From Amycolatopsis sp. (GTDB lineage: Bacteria > Actinomycetota > Actinomycetes > Mycobacteriales > Pseudonocardiaceae): DNA of 46,031 nt. Below, piece by piece: positions 1 through 8,597 of the stretch. A program made the position numbers and the translations under genes. How positions within the stretch are numbered: the stretch's first letter is position 1; every line of letters begins with the position of its first letter. The stretch spans positions 1-46,031 of the forward strand of contig NZ_JAODNM010000073.1 in NCBI RefSeq assembly GCF_025464955.1, in the 5' to 3' direction. The notes beneath the pieces are model-generated. The model searched no databases, was not told where the DNA came from, and was given only the letters and a program-made list of their open reading frames with translations.

Positions 1-391
1 CGGCCCGCGCAGGGCCGGGAGCAGGTGCGCCGGCACCGTGCGCGAGGTCGGAGTTCGGGGCCCACCGGGGCTCCCGCCACTGCAGGCCGGCGGCGTTCAC
101 CTCGGCCAGCAGCCCGTCGACCCCCTCCGGGCCGACGTCCACCCGGCCGCCGGCGCACCTCTCGTCGAGCAACATCATCCGGCTCAGCACCGCCGGGTCG
201 CCGATCTTCACCCGGCGCGCACTGATCAGCTGGCTGAGCATGGCGGGGCTGATCCCGAGGGTGGCGGCGAGGCGGGCCTGGCTGATCCCGAGCGCCCGGG
301 TCAGGTGGTGGACGCGCTCGGCCAGGGGCACACCGTAGAGCGCTCGCTGCCGCTCCCGGTTGACGACGAGCTCGGGCCGGTCGGTGGTCAC
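1..391 (-). CDS. XRE-type helix-turn-helix regulator, C-terminus cut by window edge
   Basis: Reading from a GTG at 391 leftward gives an open frame to the window edge, 130 codons visible. Residues about 17-55 form a Cro/C1-type helix-turn-helix: GVPLAERVHHL, then LGISQARLAATLGISPAMLS, then QLISARRVKIGDPAVL. This is a DNA-binding regulator, and the target is unknown. The frame has strong G/C third positions throughout. Upstream of the GTG the frame stays open with no clear ribosome site, so the start is approximate. In actinobacteria such proteins often sit near a serine/threonine kinase gene, which would lie outside this window. Confidence 0.7.
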   Translation of the reverse strand, partial: MTTDRPELVVNRERQRALYGVPLAERVHHLTRALGISQARLAATLGISPAMLSQLISARRVKIGDPAVLSRMMLLDERCAGGRVDVGPEGVDGLLAEVNAAGLQWREPRWAPNSDLAHGAGAPAPGPARA

Positions 392-694
392 GACCCGGAT
401 CGTCGCAGCCGGACCCCGCGTCCCGTGGCCGAACGGGGAAACTGACGTGCCCTCCCCGGAGACCTCTGCTCTGCGCACACCCACGCACCGCCCCCGGCGC
501 ATGACGACCGGATCTCCATGATCGGCACGCCGCCTGCGGGCACCGGGCCGGGGACGGGCTCTGCCCCAGAACAACGGAGCCCACCGCGAGATGCCGGGCG
601 AATGATCACCTCGTCCCTCGGGCGTCGCGAGCCCGGAGGGGTGCGTAGGTGTGCGCGCAGCAGTGGGCGCGCGGCAGCACCCACGGCCGGGGGG
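392..694. other. Intergenic stretch between the ribF end and the HTH gene
   Basis: About 300 bases downstream of ribF and upstream of the HTH gene. Several frames are open on both strands, as expected at this GC content, but none shows a family motif or a convincing ribosome site. It presumably contains the HTH promoter. I see no RNA gene or repeat. rpsO, which often follows ribF in actinobacteria, is not here. Confidence 0.4.
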
Positions 695-1630
695 CTACGG
701 GTACAGGAGGGTGCGGGTGTTCTTCACGTCGTCCGTCATCTGCGCGATCAGCGGCTCGATCCCGTCGAACCGCTCCTGGCCGCGCAGGCGGTGGGCGAAC
801 TCGACGGAGACCTCGTGGCCGTAGAAGTCCTCGTCCACGTCGAGCACGTAGGCCTCGACGGTGCGGACGCGGCCGGAGAACGTCGGGTTCGTGCCCACCG
901 AGATCGCCGAGGGCAGGCGGCGGTCGCCGATCAGGAACCAGCCCGCGTAGACGCCGTCCGCGGGCAGCGCGGCGTAGGGCGTGGTCGCGATGTTGGCGGT
1001 CGGGAAGCCCAGCTCGCGACCCCGCCTGTCCCCGTGCACGACCACCCCGTCGATCCGGTGCGGCCGGCCGAGCGCGGCGGCCGCGGCGTCGACGTCGCCC
1101 GCGTCGATGCAGGACCGGACGTAGGTGGAGGAGAAGGTGATGCCGCCGTGGTCCGAGTCGATGATCAGGTCCAGGCCGTCGACCTCGAAGCCGAAGCGCT
1201 CTCCCAGCTTGCGCAGGGTGTCCAGGTCCCCGGCGGCGCGGTGGCCGAAGGTGAAGTTGCTGCCCACCACGACGACCGCGGCGTGCAGCCGGTCCACCAG
1301 CACCTCGTGGGCGAACTCGGCGGGCTGCATGCGGGAGAGCTCGGGGGTGAACGGGATGACGCAGAACGCGTCCGCGCCCGCCTCGGCCACCAGCTCGGCC
1401 CGGCGGCTGAGCGAGGTCAGGGCCGCCGGATGGGACCCGGGGCGGACCAGCTCGGCGGGATGCGGGTCGAACGTCACGACGACGCTCGGCAGGTCCCGCT
1501 CCCGCGCCCGGCTGACCGCCCGCGAGATCAGCTGTTGATGACCGCGGTGCACACCGTCGAACACCCCGACGGTGACGACGCTGCGGCCCCACCCGGACGG
1601 GACGGCCTCGAGTCCACGCCAGCGCTGCAC
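695..1630 (-). CDS. ribF: Bifunctional riboflavin kinase / FAD synthetase
   Basis: A 311-aa protein that phosphorylates riboflavin to FMN and adenylylates FMN to FAD in the cytosol. The N-terminal nucleotidyltransferase domain (about 15-170) shows GVFDGVHRGHQ with the HxGH-like nucleotide-binding motif. The C-terminal flavokinase domain (about 185-311) shows RGRELGFPTANI, the usual G-x-PTAN motif. Length fits the family. The start is a GTG at 1630. It lies 36 nt downstream of truB on the same strand, the conserved truB-ribF pairing of bacteria. No FMN riboswitch is visible upstream. Confidence 0.95.
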   Translation of the reverse strand: MQRWRGLEAVPSGWGRSVVTVGVFDGVHRGHQQLISRAVSRARERDLPSVVVTFDPHPAELVRPGSHPAALTSLSRRAELVAEAGADAFCVIPFTPELSRMQPAEFAHEVLVDRLHAAVVVVGSNFTFGHRAAGDLDTLRKLGERFGFEVDGLDLIIDSDHGGITFSSTYVRSCIDAGDVDAAAAALGRPHRIDGVVVHGDRRGRELGFPTANIATTPYAALPADGVYAGWFLIGDRRLPSAISVGTNPTFSGRVRTVEAYVLDVDEDFYGHEVSVEFAHRLRGQERFDGIEPLIAQMTDDVKNTRTLLYP

Positions 1631-1666
1631 ACCCGTGAGCCTACGCAGACCGCGTGCGGGGCGACC

Positions 1667-2575
1667 TCAAGACCCGGCCGGAGCGAGCACGACCAGCGGG
1701 CGCGCGGCGCCCTCCCGGTCCGCCATCAGCGCCAACGCGCGCCCGTCCGGGTCGAAGACGCCGTAGGTCCCGTCCAACCCGGCCGGCGGCAGGGACTTCC
1801 CGTACGAGACGTCCGTGGCCCCCGACGTGTCGACGTCCCGGCGCGGGAACGCGGTCGCCACCGCCTCGTCGAGGCCCAGGGACAGCGCCGGGTCCGCCTC
1901 GAGCTGCTCCAGCGTGCGGGCGTGGGTGAGGTCGAACGGCCCGACGCGTGTGCGGCGCAGCGCGGTCAGGTGCCCGCCGACGCCCAGGCCCGCCCCGAGG
2001 TCCCGGGCCAGCGCGCGGACGTAGGTGCCGGACGAGCAGCCCACCAGGACGTCGAGGTCCAGGAAGCCCTCGACGTGGCGCACCGCGAGCAGCGTGAACG
2101 CGGACACGACGACCGGGCGGGCCGGGAGTACGACGTCCTCGCCTGCCCGGACCCGCTTGTACGCCCGCTCGCCGTCGATCTTGATCGCGCTGACGGAGCT
2201 GGGCACCTGCTCGATCGCCCCGGTCAACGGCGCCATCCCGGCCCGGACGGCCTCCTCGGTGACGGCCGTCGCGTCGGCGGTCGAGAGGACCTCGCCCTCG
2301 GCGTCGTCGGTCGTGGTGGCGGCGCCGAGCCGGATCGTCGCCGTGTACTCCTTGGTGTCCAGCGCGAGATGCCCGAGCAGCTTGGTGCCGCGCTCGACCC
2401 CGCAGACCAGCACACCGGTGGCCATCGGGTCCAGCGTCCCGGCGTGGCCGACCTTGCGGGTGCGCAGGATCCGGCGCAGCCGGGCGACGACGTCGTGCGA
2501 GGTGAGACCGCCGGGCTTGTCGACGACGACGAGGCCGGGCGGGACGGCGGGGCCGGAGGGCCGAGATGCGGGCAC
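1667..2575 (-). CDS. truB: tRNA pseudouridine-55 synthase TruB
   Basis: A 302-aa enzyme that isomerises U55 to pseudouridine in the T-loop of tRNAs. The catalytic motif GHAGTLDPMATG places the nucleophilic aspartate at residue 49. VVVDKPGGLTSHDVV near the N-terminus is the typical family opening, and the C-terminal part (about 245-302) is PUA-like. The start was set at GTG 2575 because the open frame continues far upstream antisense-like into the response-regulator gene without TruB homology. It starts 11 nt after the stop of the upstream OmpR-type regulator, so the two are probably co-transcribed. Confidence 0.94.
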   Translation of the reverse strand: MPASRPSGPAVPPGLVVVDKPGGLTSHDVVARLRRILRTRKVGHAGTLDPMATGVLVCGVERGTKLLGHLALDTKEYTATIRLGAATTTDDAEGEVLSTADATAVTEEAVRAGMAPLTGAIEQVPSSVSAIKIDGERAYKRVRAGEDVVLPARPVVVSAFTLLAVRHVEGFLDLDVLVGCSSGTYVRALARDLGAGLGVGGHLTALRRTRVGPFDLTHARTLEQLEADPALSLGLDEAVATAFPRRDVDTSGATDVSYGKSLPPAGLDGTYGVFDPDGRALALMADREGAARPLVVLAPAGS

Positions 2576-2586
2576 GACGCGCGAAC

Positions 2587-3252
2587 CTACCGGTCCAGCC
2601 GGTAGCCGACGCCGCGCACCGTCACGATCGCCCCCGGCCGGCCGAGCTTCGACCGCACCAGCCCGACGTGCGCCTCCAGGGTCCGCCGCGCGCTGGCGTC
2701 CACGCTCCCCCACACCTCGTCGAGCAGCTCGTCGCGCGCCACCACCGCGCCCTCCCGCCGGGCCAGCGCCGCGAGCAGGTCGAACTCCTTGCGCGCCAGC
2801 GTGACCGGCACCCCCGCGACGGTCACCGAACGCCGCGACAGGTCCACCTCCACGTCCCCGGCGACGACCGTGGGCGCCACACCGAGCCCGCGGGTGCGGC
2901 GCAGCACGGCGTCGATCCTCGCCAGCAGCTCCTCGACCAGGAACGGCTTGACGATGTAGTCGTCCGCGCCGCTGCGCAGCCCGCGGATCCGCGCCTCCAC
3001 CGCGCCCCGCCCGGTGACGGCCAGGATCGGCACCCGGGAGATCTCGCGGATCCCGCGGCAGACGGCCAGCCCGTCGCGGTCCGGCAGGCCCATGTCCAGC
3101 AGCACGACGTCCGGCTCGTCCGCCGCGACGGCGGTGAGCGCGGCGCCGCCGGTCGTCACGTGGCGCACGCGGAAGCCGCCCTCGGACAGGGCCCGGCGCA
3201 GTGCCTTGCCGAGCACCTCGTCGTCCTCGACGAGCAGAGCGCGCACCGCCAC
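2587..3252 (-). CDS. OmpR/PhoB-type response regulator
   Basis: A 221-aa two-component regulator. The receiver domain (1-115) has the acidic pocket VEDDE at 8-12, phospho-acceptor Asp53 in LLDMGLPDRDG and Lys102 in YIVKPF. A winged-helix DNA-binding domain (about 125-221) ends in VRGVGYRLDR. The GTG start at 3252 follows a GGAGG site. It lies divergent to the dicarboxylate symporter gene and 11 nt upstream of truB on the same strand. The nearest kinase, 4818-6527, is of DcuS/CitA type, whose usual partner is a CitB-type regulator, so whether the two form a pair is open. Confidence 0.9.
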   Translation of the reverse strand: MAVRALLVEDDEVLGKALRRALSEGGFRVRHVTTGGAALTAVAADEPDVVLLDMGLPDRDGLAVCRGIREISRVPILAVTGRGAVEARIRGLRSGADDYIVKPFLVEELLARIDAVLRRTRGLGVAPTVVAGDVEVDLSRRSVTVAGVPVTLARKEFDLLAALARREGAVVARDELLDEVWGSVDASARRTLEAHVGLVRSKLGRPGAIVTVRGVGYRLDR

Positions 3253-3364
3253 GGACCTCCGTAGTGCAGAACCTCAACAACCGCCCAATTATGAGGGTCC
3301 AAGGACTGACATGACCCCGGTCACGTCCCTACCGTTCCGTCAACCGACGTCGAGGAGGACGATC
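3253..3364. promoter_or_regulatory. Divergent promoter region, regulator / dicarboxylate symporter
   Basis: A 112-nt gap between two divergent starts. It contains a relatively AT-rich patch (CCCAATTATGAGG, about 3283-3295) that could hold a -10 element, and a strong GAGGAGG ribosome site at about 3352-3358 for the symporter. No clear operator palindrome was found. Assignment as a shared control region rests on gene orientation only. Confidence 0.45.
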
Positions 3365-4801
3365 ATGGCTCAGGTCGCCAGCGAAACGACCACCACCACC
3401 GCTCCGAGACGACGGAAGCGGTTCTTCACCCAGCTCTGGTTCTGGGTCATCGTGGGCATCGTCGGGGGGATCCTTCTCGGCCTGCTCGCCCCGGGCGTGG
3501 CCAAGGAGACGAAGTGGCTCGCCGACGCCTTCGTCCAGATGATCAAGGTGATCGTCGGGCCGGTGATCTTCTGCACCGTCGTCGTCGGCATCGCCTCGAT
3601 CGGCAGCCTGGCCCGCGCCGGCGGGCTCGCCACCCGCGCGCTCGGCTACTTCCTCGTCGCGACGGCTGTCGCGCTGACCCTCGGGCTCACCGCGGCCAAC
3701 GTGTTCGCGCCGGGTGCCGGCTTCCAGGGCACGCCGTCACAGGCCCAGCTCGACGCGGCGCAGAAGCAGATCGGCGCCGGCCAGACGGACTCGGGCATCG
3801 TCGCGTTCATCACGAACGACCTGCTGCCGAAGAGCTTCCTCGGCCCGTTCGTGGACAACAAGGTCCTGCAGGTCCTGGTGCTGGCGATCCTCACCGCCTG
3901 CGCGGTCAGCGTGCTCGCCGCGCCGATGCGCACGCGGATCGTCGGCGCGATCGACAGCATCGCGAAGGTGATCTTCGGCATCATCAAGCTGATCATGTGG
4001 GCCGCCCCGCTCGGCGCGTTCGGCGGCATGGCCTACACGGTCTCCGCGTTCGGCGCGTCGTCGCTGGGCAACCTCGGCGCCCTGATGCTCGTCTTCTGGG
4101 GCACCTGCATCGTGTTCGTGGTCGTGGTGCTCGGCGCCGTCTCCGCGTGGGCCGGGTTCAACGTCCTCAAGGTCATCCGGCTGATCAAGGACGAGCTGCT
4201 GATCATCCTCGGCACCTCCTCGTCGGAGTCCGTGCTGCCCCGGCTGCTCACCAAGCTGGAGTCCGCGGGCGCCTCGAAGCAGACCGTCGGCCTGGTCATC
4301 CCGACCGGCTACTCGTTCAACCTCGACGGCACCTGCATCTACCTGACTCTCGGTGCGCTCTTCATCATCCAGGCCGGCGGGGAGACCCTGCCGATCGGTG
4401 CGCAGATCGGCCTGGCCCTGCTGATGGTGCTGACCTCCAAGGGGGCTGCGGGCATCACCGGCGCCGGACTGATCACGCTGTCGGCGTCGCTGTCGGCGTT
4501 CGGCGGGCAGTTCTTCACCCCGGAGGCGATCGCCGTCGGCATCGCGGTGATCATCGGCATCGACCGGGTGATGAGCGAGGGCCGGGCCCTGACCAACTGC
4601 ATCGGCAACGTCGTCGCCACCCTGGTGATCGCCCGCTGGAACGGCGAGCTCGACCGCGAGCGGCTCGCCGCGGTGCTCGACGACCCGACGCTGGTGGCGG
4701 CGGACATGGACGCCGAGCACGGCAAGGCCGCCGACGAGGACCAGGTCGCCACCACCGACGAGCCCGCGGACCGCGAGCTCGCCACCTCCACGGGCCGCTG
4801 A
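3365..4801 (+). CDS. dctA: C4-dicarboxylate/H+ (or Na+) symporter, DAACS family (DctA type)
   Basis: A 478-aa inner-membrane carrier importing succinate, fumarate or malate. The start at ATG 3365 follows GAGGAGG by 6 nt. The first membrane helix FWVIVGIVGGILLGLL begins near residue 23. Family signatures are VIVGPVIFCTVVVGIA near 60, the hairpin serines GTSSSESVLPRLL near 285 and PTGYSFNLDGT near 310, which corresponds to the conserved substrate-site motif. Length is normal. The sensor kinase gene follows 16 nt later on the same strand, which suggests that transport and dicarboxylate sensing are expressed together, as in many bacteria. Confidence 0.92.
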   Translation: MAQVASETTTTTAPRRRKRFFTQLWFWVIVGIVGGILLGLLAPGVAKETKWLADAFVQMIKVIVGPVIFCTVVVGIASIGSLARAGGLATRALGYFLVATAVALTLGLTAANVFAPGAGFQGTPSQAQLDAAQKQIGAGQTDSGIVAFITNDLLPKSFLGPFVDNKVLQVLVLAILTACAVSVLAAPMRTRIVGAIDSIAKVIFGIIKLIMWAAPLGAFGGMAYTVSAFGASSLGNLGALMLVFWGTCIVFVVVVLGAVSAWAGFNVLKVIRLIKDELLIILGTSSSESVLPRLLTKLESAGASKQTVGLVIPTGYSFNLDGTCIYLTLGALFIIQAGGETLPIGAQIGLALLMVLTSKGAAGITGAGLITLSASLSAFGGQFFTPEAIAVGIAVIIGIDRVMSEGRALTNCIGNVVATLVIARWNGELDRERLAAVLDDPTLVAADMDAEHGKAADEDQVATTDEPADRELATSTGR

Positions 4802-4817
4802 CCGGTATACACGCCGT

Positions 4818-6527
4818 GTGAACGGGATCCGTCGGAACAGCCGGCGGCGGGGCTCGCGCCTCGCCCGCCGGCTGTTGTCGTTGCAACTGGTGACGGTGCT
4901 GATCACCGTGGGCGGGATGGCCACGCTCGGGGTGTGGGGCGCGCGCGAGGTCGAGACGGACGCCGCCGAGCGGCTCACCCGGGCGACCGCGACGTCCGTG
5001 GCGACGGACCCGCAGGTCATCGCGGCCGTGGCGGCGGGTGGGGACCCGTTCGTCGTCTCCCGCACGATGCAGCCGCTGGCCGAACGCGTCCGGATCGCCA
5101 CCGGCACCGCGTTCGTCGTGGTGATGAACCCGCAGGGCATCCGCTACAGCCACGCCGAGCCGGACCGGATTGGCGGTGTCTACGTGGGCTCGACGGCCGA
5201 GGCGCTGGCCGGGCAACCCCACAGCGAGCACTTCCTCGGCACCCTCGGGCCGTCGATCCGGACCGTCGTGCCCGTGGTCGACGGCGGCCGGGTCGTCGGC
5301 CTGGTGTCCGTCGGGGTGCTGGAGAACCGGATCAGCGCCCTGGTGTGGCGGGAGCTGCCCTGGATCCTGCTGGTCGCCGCGGCCGCGGTGGTGCTCGGCG
5401 GCGTGCTCGCCTGGCTGCTCGCCCGCCGGGTTCGGCGACAGACGCTGGGCCTCGAGCCGGAGGAGATCGCCGCCGCCTACGCCCACCACGACGCGGTGCT
5501 GCACGCGGTCCGGGAGGGCCTCGTCGTCCTGGACCCGGACGGCCGGGTGGTGGTCGCGAACGCGGAGGCGAGAAGGCTCCTCGGCTGGGAGGGCGCCGGC
5601 GTCGAGGGCCGGCGGCTGGCCGAGCTGGGCGTCGACCCCGCGTTGCGGGCGGTCGTCCGGCCCCCGGAGTCCGACGGGTCCGTCGACGTCCGGGACTCCC
5701 TCGCCCTCGCCGGGGAACGCGTCCTGCTCGTGAGCCGCACCGCCGCCGGAGAACGGGCGGGCGCCGGGACCCGCGTCGTCACGCTCCGGGACCGCACCGA
5801 GGTCGCGGACGCGCTCCGCCAGCGCGACGCGGCGCGGGACCGCGCCCGCGCGCTGGCCGGACAGGCCCACGAGTTCGCCAACCGGATGCAGACCGTGCTC
5901 ACGCTGGTCCAGCTCGGGGACACGGCGGACGCGCTGCGGGCCGGCACCACCGCGCTGGACCGCACCCGCGGGCCCGCGGAGGCGGTCCTCGCCCAGGTGC
6001 AGGACCCGGTCCTCGCCGCGGTGCTGGTGGACAAGGCGTGGGTCGCCGCGGAGCGCGACGTCGCGTTCACCGTCACCGACACCACGGAGGACGGGACGAC
6101 GACGGCCGCGTCCCCCGACGATCTCGTCACGCTCCTGGGCAACCTCGTCGACAACGCCCTGGACGCCGTCACGACCGGACGGGAGTCGGACCCCACCGCC
6201 CCCGCCGAGGTCCGCGTCCAGCTGGCCACCGAGGACGACCGGCTGGTCCTCGAGGTCGCCGACACCGGCCCCGGCGTCCCGCCCGACGCCGGGGAGGACA
6301 TCTTCGAGCACGGCTTCTCCACCAAGCCCGCAGCGCCCGACCGGCCGCGCGGGATCGGCCTGGCCCTGGTGTCCCGGGTCGCGCGGCGGCTCGGCGGCAC
6401 CGTGGACCTGAGGCCCGGCTCTCCCGGCACGGTGTTCACCGTCCGGATCCCGGCGGTCAGGCCCGGACCGCTCCCGTCACCGCCCAGCGTCCCGACCGCG
6501 TCCGCAGGCCCACCGCCACCAGCCTGA
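4818..6527 (+). CDS. DcuS/CitA-type sensor histidine kinase
   Basis: A 569-aa membrane kinase. TM1 spans about 20-42, an extracytoplasmic PAS-like sensor domain (43-178) contains RYSHAEPDRIGG, TM2 spans about 181-202, a cytoplasmic PAS domain spans about 222-330, a SpoOB-type dimerisation helix carries phospho-His351 in GQAHEFANRMQTV, and the ATPase domain has NLVDNALDAV and DTGPGVP. These features match sensors of citrate and C4-dicarboxylates. It starts with GTG 16 nt after the symporter, so it most likely senses the same substrates. No CitB/DcuR-type regulator follows. The 3' end overlaps the convergent MATE gene by 71 nt. Confidence 0.9.
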   Translation: MNGIRRNSRRRGSRLARRLLSLQLVTVLITVGGMATLGVWGAREVETDAAERLTRATATSVATDPQVIAAVAAGGDPFVVSRTMQPLAERVRIATGTAFVVVMNPQGIRYSHAEPDRIGGVYVGSTAEALAGQPHSEHFLGTLGPSIRTVVPVVDGGRVVGLVSVGVLENRISALVWRELPWILLVAAAAVVLGGVLAWLLARRVRRQTLGLEPEEIAAAYAHHDAVLHAVREGLVVLDPDGRVVVANAEARRLLGWEGAGVEGRRLAELGVDPALRAVVRPPESDGSVDVRDSLALAGERVLLVSRTAAGERAGAGTRVVTLRDRTEVADALRQRDAARDRARALAGQAHEFANRMQTVLTLVQLGDTADALRAGTTALDRTRGPAEAVLAQVQDPVLAAVLVDKAWVAAERDVAFTVTDTTEDGTTTAASPDDLVTLLGNLVDNALDAVTTGRESDPTAPAEVRVQLATEDDRLVLEVADTGPGVPPDAGEDIFEHGFSTKPAAPDRPRGIGLALVSRVARRLGGTVDLRPGSPGTVFTVRIPAVRPGPLPSPPSVPTASAGPPPPA

Positions 6528-7839
6528 TCAGCATGAACAGGCTCAGCCCGGTCCAGATCCCGGCGAGGCCCCAGCCGAACACGAGCGAGATCCAGATCAG
6601 CGGGAGGAAGCCGGCGGCCGCGGCGAGCAGCGTCGTCGTGCGGAGGAACGCCGCGTCCCCGGCGCCGAGCAGCACGCCGTCGATCGCGAAGACCACTCCC
6701 GCGATCGGCTGCAGCGCGGTGAAGAACCACCAGGCGACCGGGACGGCGGCGAGCGTCGCCAGGTCGGCGGTGAACACCCGCGGCAGCACCGGGTAGAGCG
6801 CGGCGAACACCACCGCGAACCCTATCCCCAGGATCAGCCCGTAGCGGGTGACCTGCTTCGCCACCGCCTTCGCCCGCTGCGCCCCGCCCGCCCCCAGAGC
6901 CGCCCCGACCAGGGACTGCGCGGCGATCGCCACGGCGTCGAGCACGAGCGCCTGGAAGTTCCACAGCTGCAGGACGATCTGGTGCGCGGCCACCGAGGGC
7001 GCACCGAACCGGGCTGCGACGGCCGTCGCGGAGAGGAAGCAGGCCTGGAACGCGGCGGTGCGCAAGATGAGGTCCCGGCCGAGCCCGAGCTGGGCCCTGA
7101 TCAGCGACGGGACCGGCCGCAGCGGCACCGGATCGGCGTGGGGGGCGGCCCTCCGCTCCTTCGCGAGGGCGGCCAGGAACAGACCTGCGACGACGGCCTG
7201 GGCCATCACGTTCGCCACCGCCGAGCCCTCCAGGCCCCAGCCGGGCCAGGACCCTGTGCCGTGCACCAGGAACGGGCACATCAGGGCGGAGAGGCCGTTA
7301 CCGGCCAGCACGTACCGCATCGGCCGCACGGTGTCCTGGACGCCGCGCATCCAGCCGTTGCCGGCGAGCGTGACCAGTACCAGCGGTGCGCCGAACAGCG
7401 CGATCCGCAGCCAGGAGACGGCCGACGACGCGATCTCGCCGCCGTCGCCGAGGGCCTGCGCGACCGGCCCGGCGACGAGCTGCCCGACCGCGAGCACGAC
7501 GAGCCCGACGGCCAGCGCGAGCCACGTCGCCTGCACGCCCTCCCCGACGGCGGCCGACCGCCGGCCGGCGCCGTGCAGGCGGGCCGCGCGGGCGGTCGTG
7601 CCGTAGGAGAGGAAGTTCAGCTGGCTCGTGACCTGGGTGAACAGCACCCCCGCGACGGCCAGCCCGGCCAGCGGGACGGCCCCCAGCCGGCCGACGACGG
7701 CCGTGTCCACCAGCACGTAGAGCGGCTCCGCCGCCAGCACGGGGAGCGCGGGCAGGGCGAGCCGCAGGACGCTGCGGGCCGGGAGCGGACCGTCGGCCTC
7801 CGGGTCGTGCGGGTCGGTTCGGTGGTGCGGGTCGGTCAC
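6457..7839 (-). CDS. MATE-family efflux transporter (DinF type)
   Basis: A 460-aa membrane protein with about 12 helices, of the multidrug and toxic-compound extrusion family. The N-terminal repeat begins LRLALPALPVLAAEPLYVLVDTAVVGRLG, in which EPLYVLVDTAVVGRLG is the family hallmark, and a second half starts near residue 240. It exports drugs or metabolites by cation antiport, with substrate unknown. Start is GTG at 7839. A DinF-type gene at this place between nrnA and truB is conserved in many actinobacteria. It ends in an unusual 71-nt tail-to-tail overlap with the sensor kinase gene, which hints that the kinase unit was inserted here. Confidence 0.88.
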   Translation of the reverse strand: MTDPHHRTDPHDPEADGPLPARSVLRLALPALPVLAAEPLYVLVDTAVVGRLGAVPLAGLAVAGVLFTQVTSQLNFLSYGTTARAARLHGAGRRSAAVGEGVQATWLALAVGLVVLAVGQLVAGPVAQALGDGGEIASSAVSWLRIALFGAPLVLVTLAGNGWMRGVQDTVRPMRYVLAGNGLSALMCPFLVHGTGSWPGWGLEGSAVANVMAQAVVAGLFLAALAKERRAAPHADPVPLRPVPSLIRAQLGLGRDLILRTAAFQACFLSATAVAARFGAPSVAAHQIVLQLWNFQALVLDAVAIAAQSLVGAALGAGGAQRAKAVAKQVTRYGLILGIGFAVVFAALYPVLPRVFTADLATLAAVPVAWWFFTALQPIAGVVFAIDGVLLGAGDAAFLRTTTLLAAAAGFLPLIWISLVFGWGLAGIWTGLSLFMLIRLVAVGLRTRSGRWAVTGAVRA

Positions 7840-7846
7840 CCCGGGA

Positions 7847-8518
7847 TCATCCCCCGGCGATCGCCCGGGGCGCGGACACTCCCCCGGCCACCCGGGGGCG
7901 GCGGCAGATGTAGGCGAAGGCGGGCGGCAGGTTGCGCCAGACCGTGCGGGTGACCACGACCTCGTCGAACACCTCGTACAGCAGGCGGCGGAAGCGCCGC
8001 GCCGGCGGCAGGACCATCGTGTAGGTGTAGGCGAAGGTGACGAACGCCCCGTTCGGCGCGAGGACGCCGGCGGCCTCGTCGAGGATGTCGCGCTGCGTGG
8101 CCCGGTCGAACAGCGACCACGGCAGCCCGCTGATCACCGCGTCGGCGGCCGGGACGGTCCGCTCCGCGAGCAGGGTGGACAGCGTGAGGGCGTTGCCCTG
8201 CACCACCTCCAGCCCGGGGCGGGTGCGGCGCAGATAATCCGCCATCCCCCGGTCCAGCTCGACCGCGAGGTGCCGTGCGCGCGGCGGCTGCCGTTCCTCG
8301 ATCGCGGCGCTGATGGCGCCGGTCCCGGGCCCCAGCTCGACGACGACGGGGGCGCCCTCGGTGGGCACGACCGACGCGAGCAGCGCCGCGAGCTGCGGGG
8401 AGCTCGGGGCGACCGCCCCGATCTGACCGGGGCGGCGGAGGGCCGCGAGCAGAAACGCGTGGTGGGGGGAACGGAGTCGGGGCAGCGTGGGGCAGGTCAG
8501 GGCGGGCTCCGGGGTCAC
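7847..8518 (-). CDS. Class I SAM-dependent methyltransferase, phospholipid/rRNA methyltransferase-like
   Basis: A 223-aa protein with a Rossmann methyltransferase fold. Motif I is VVVELGPGTGAISAAI near 58-73, and the adenine-binding acidic turn is AVELD near 88. DAVISGLPWSLF near 128 resembles the N-P-P-[YF]-like catalytic loop of phospholipid N-methyltransferases and KsgA-type enzymes, with G-L-P-W in place of N-L-P-Y. The GTG start at 8518 follows an AGGAGG site. It is 7 nt upstream of the MATE gene, so likely co-transcribed. The substrate cannot be fixed from sequence; a membrane lipid is a reasonable guess. Confidence 0.8.
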   Translation of the reverse strand: MTPEPALTCPTLPRLRSPHHAFLLAALRRPGQIGAVAPSSPQLAALLASVVPTEGAPVVVELGPGTGAISAAIEERQPPRARHLAVELDRGMADYLRRTRPGLEVVQGNALTLSTLLAERTVPAADAVISGLPWSLFDRATQRDILDEAAGVLAPNGAFVTFAYTYTMVLPPARRFRRLLYEVFDEVVVTRTVWRNLPPAFAYICRRPRVAGGVSAPRAIAGG

Positions 8519-8597
8519 AGGGTCCTCCTAGGCTCTGCACACGGTAGCGACGCCAGGTGAGATCCACCTGAGAGAGGCGCGGCGGGCAAGGCGGGGG

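Noticed and set aside
518..2605. 695-codon plus-strand frame opposite ribF and truB
   Set aside because: Antisense artefact of high GC at third positions; composition is not protein-like and both minus-strand genes are clear.
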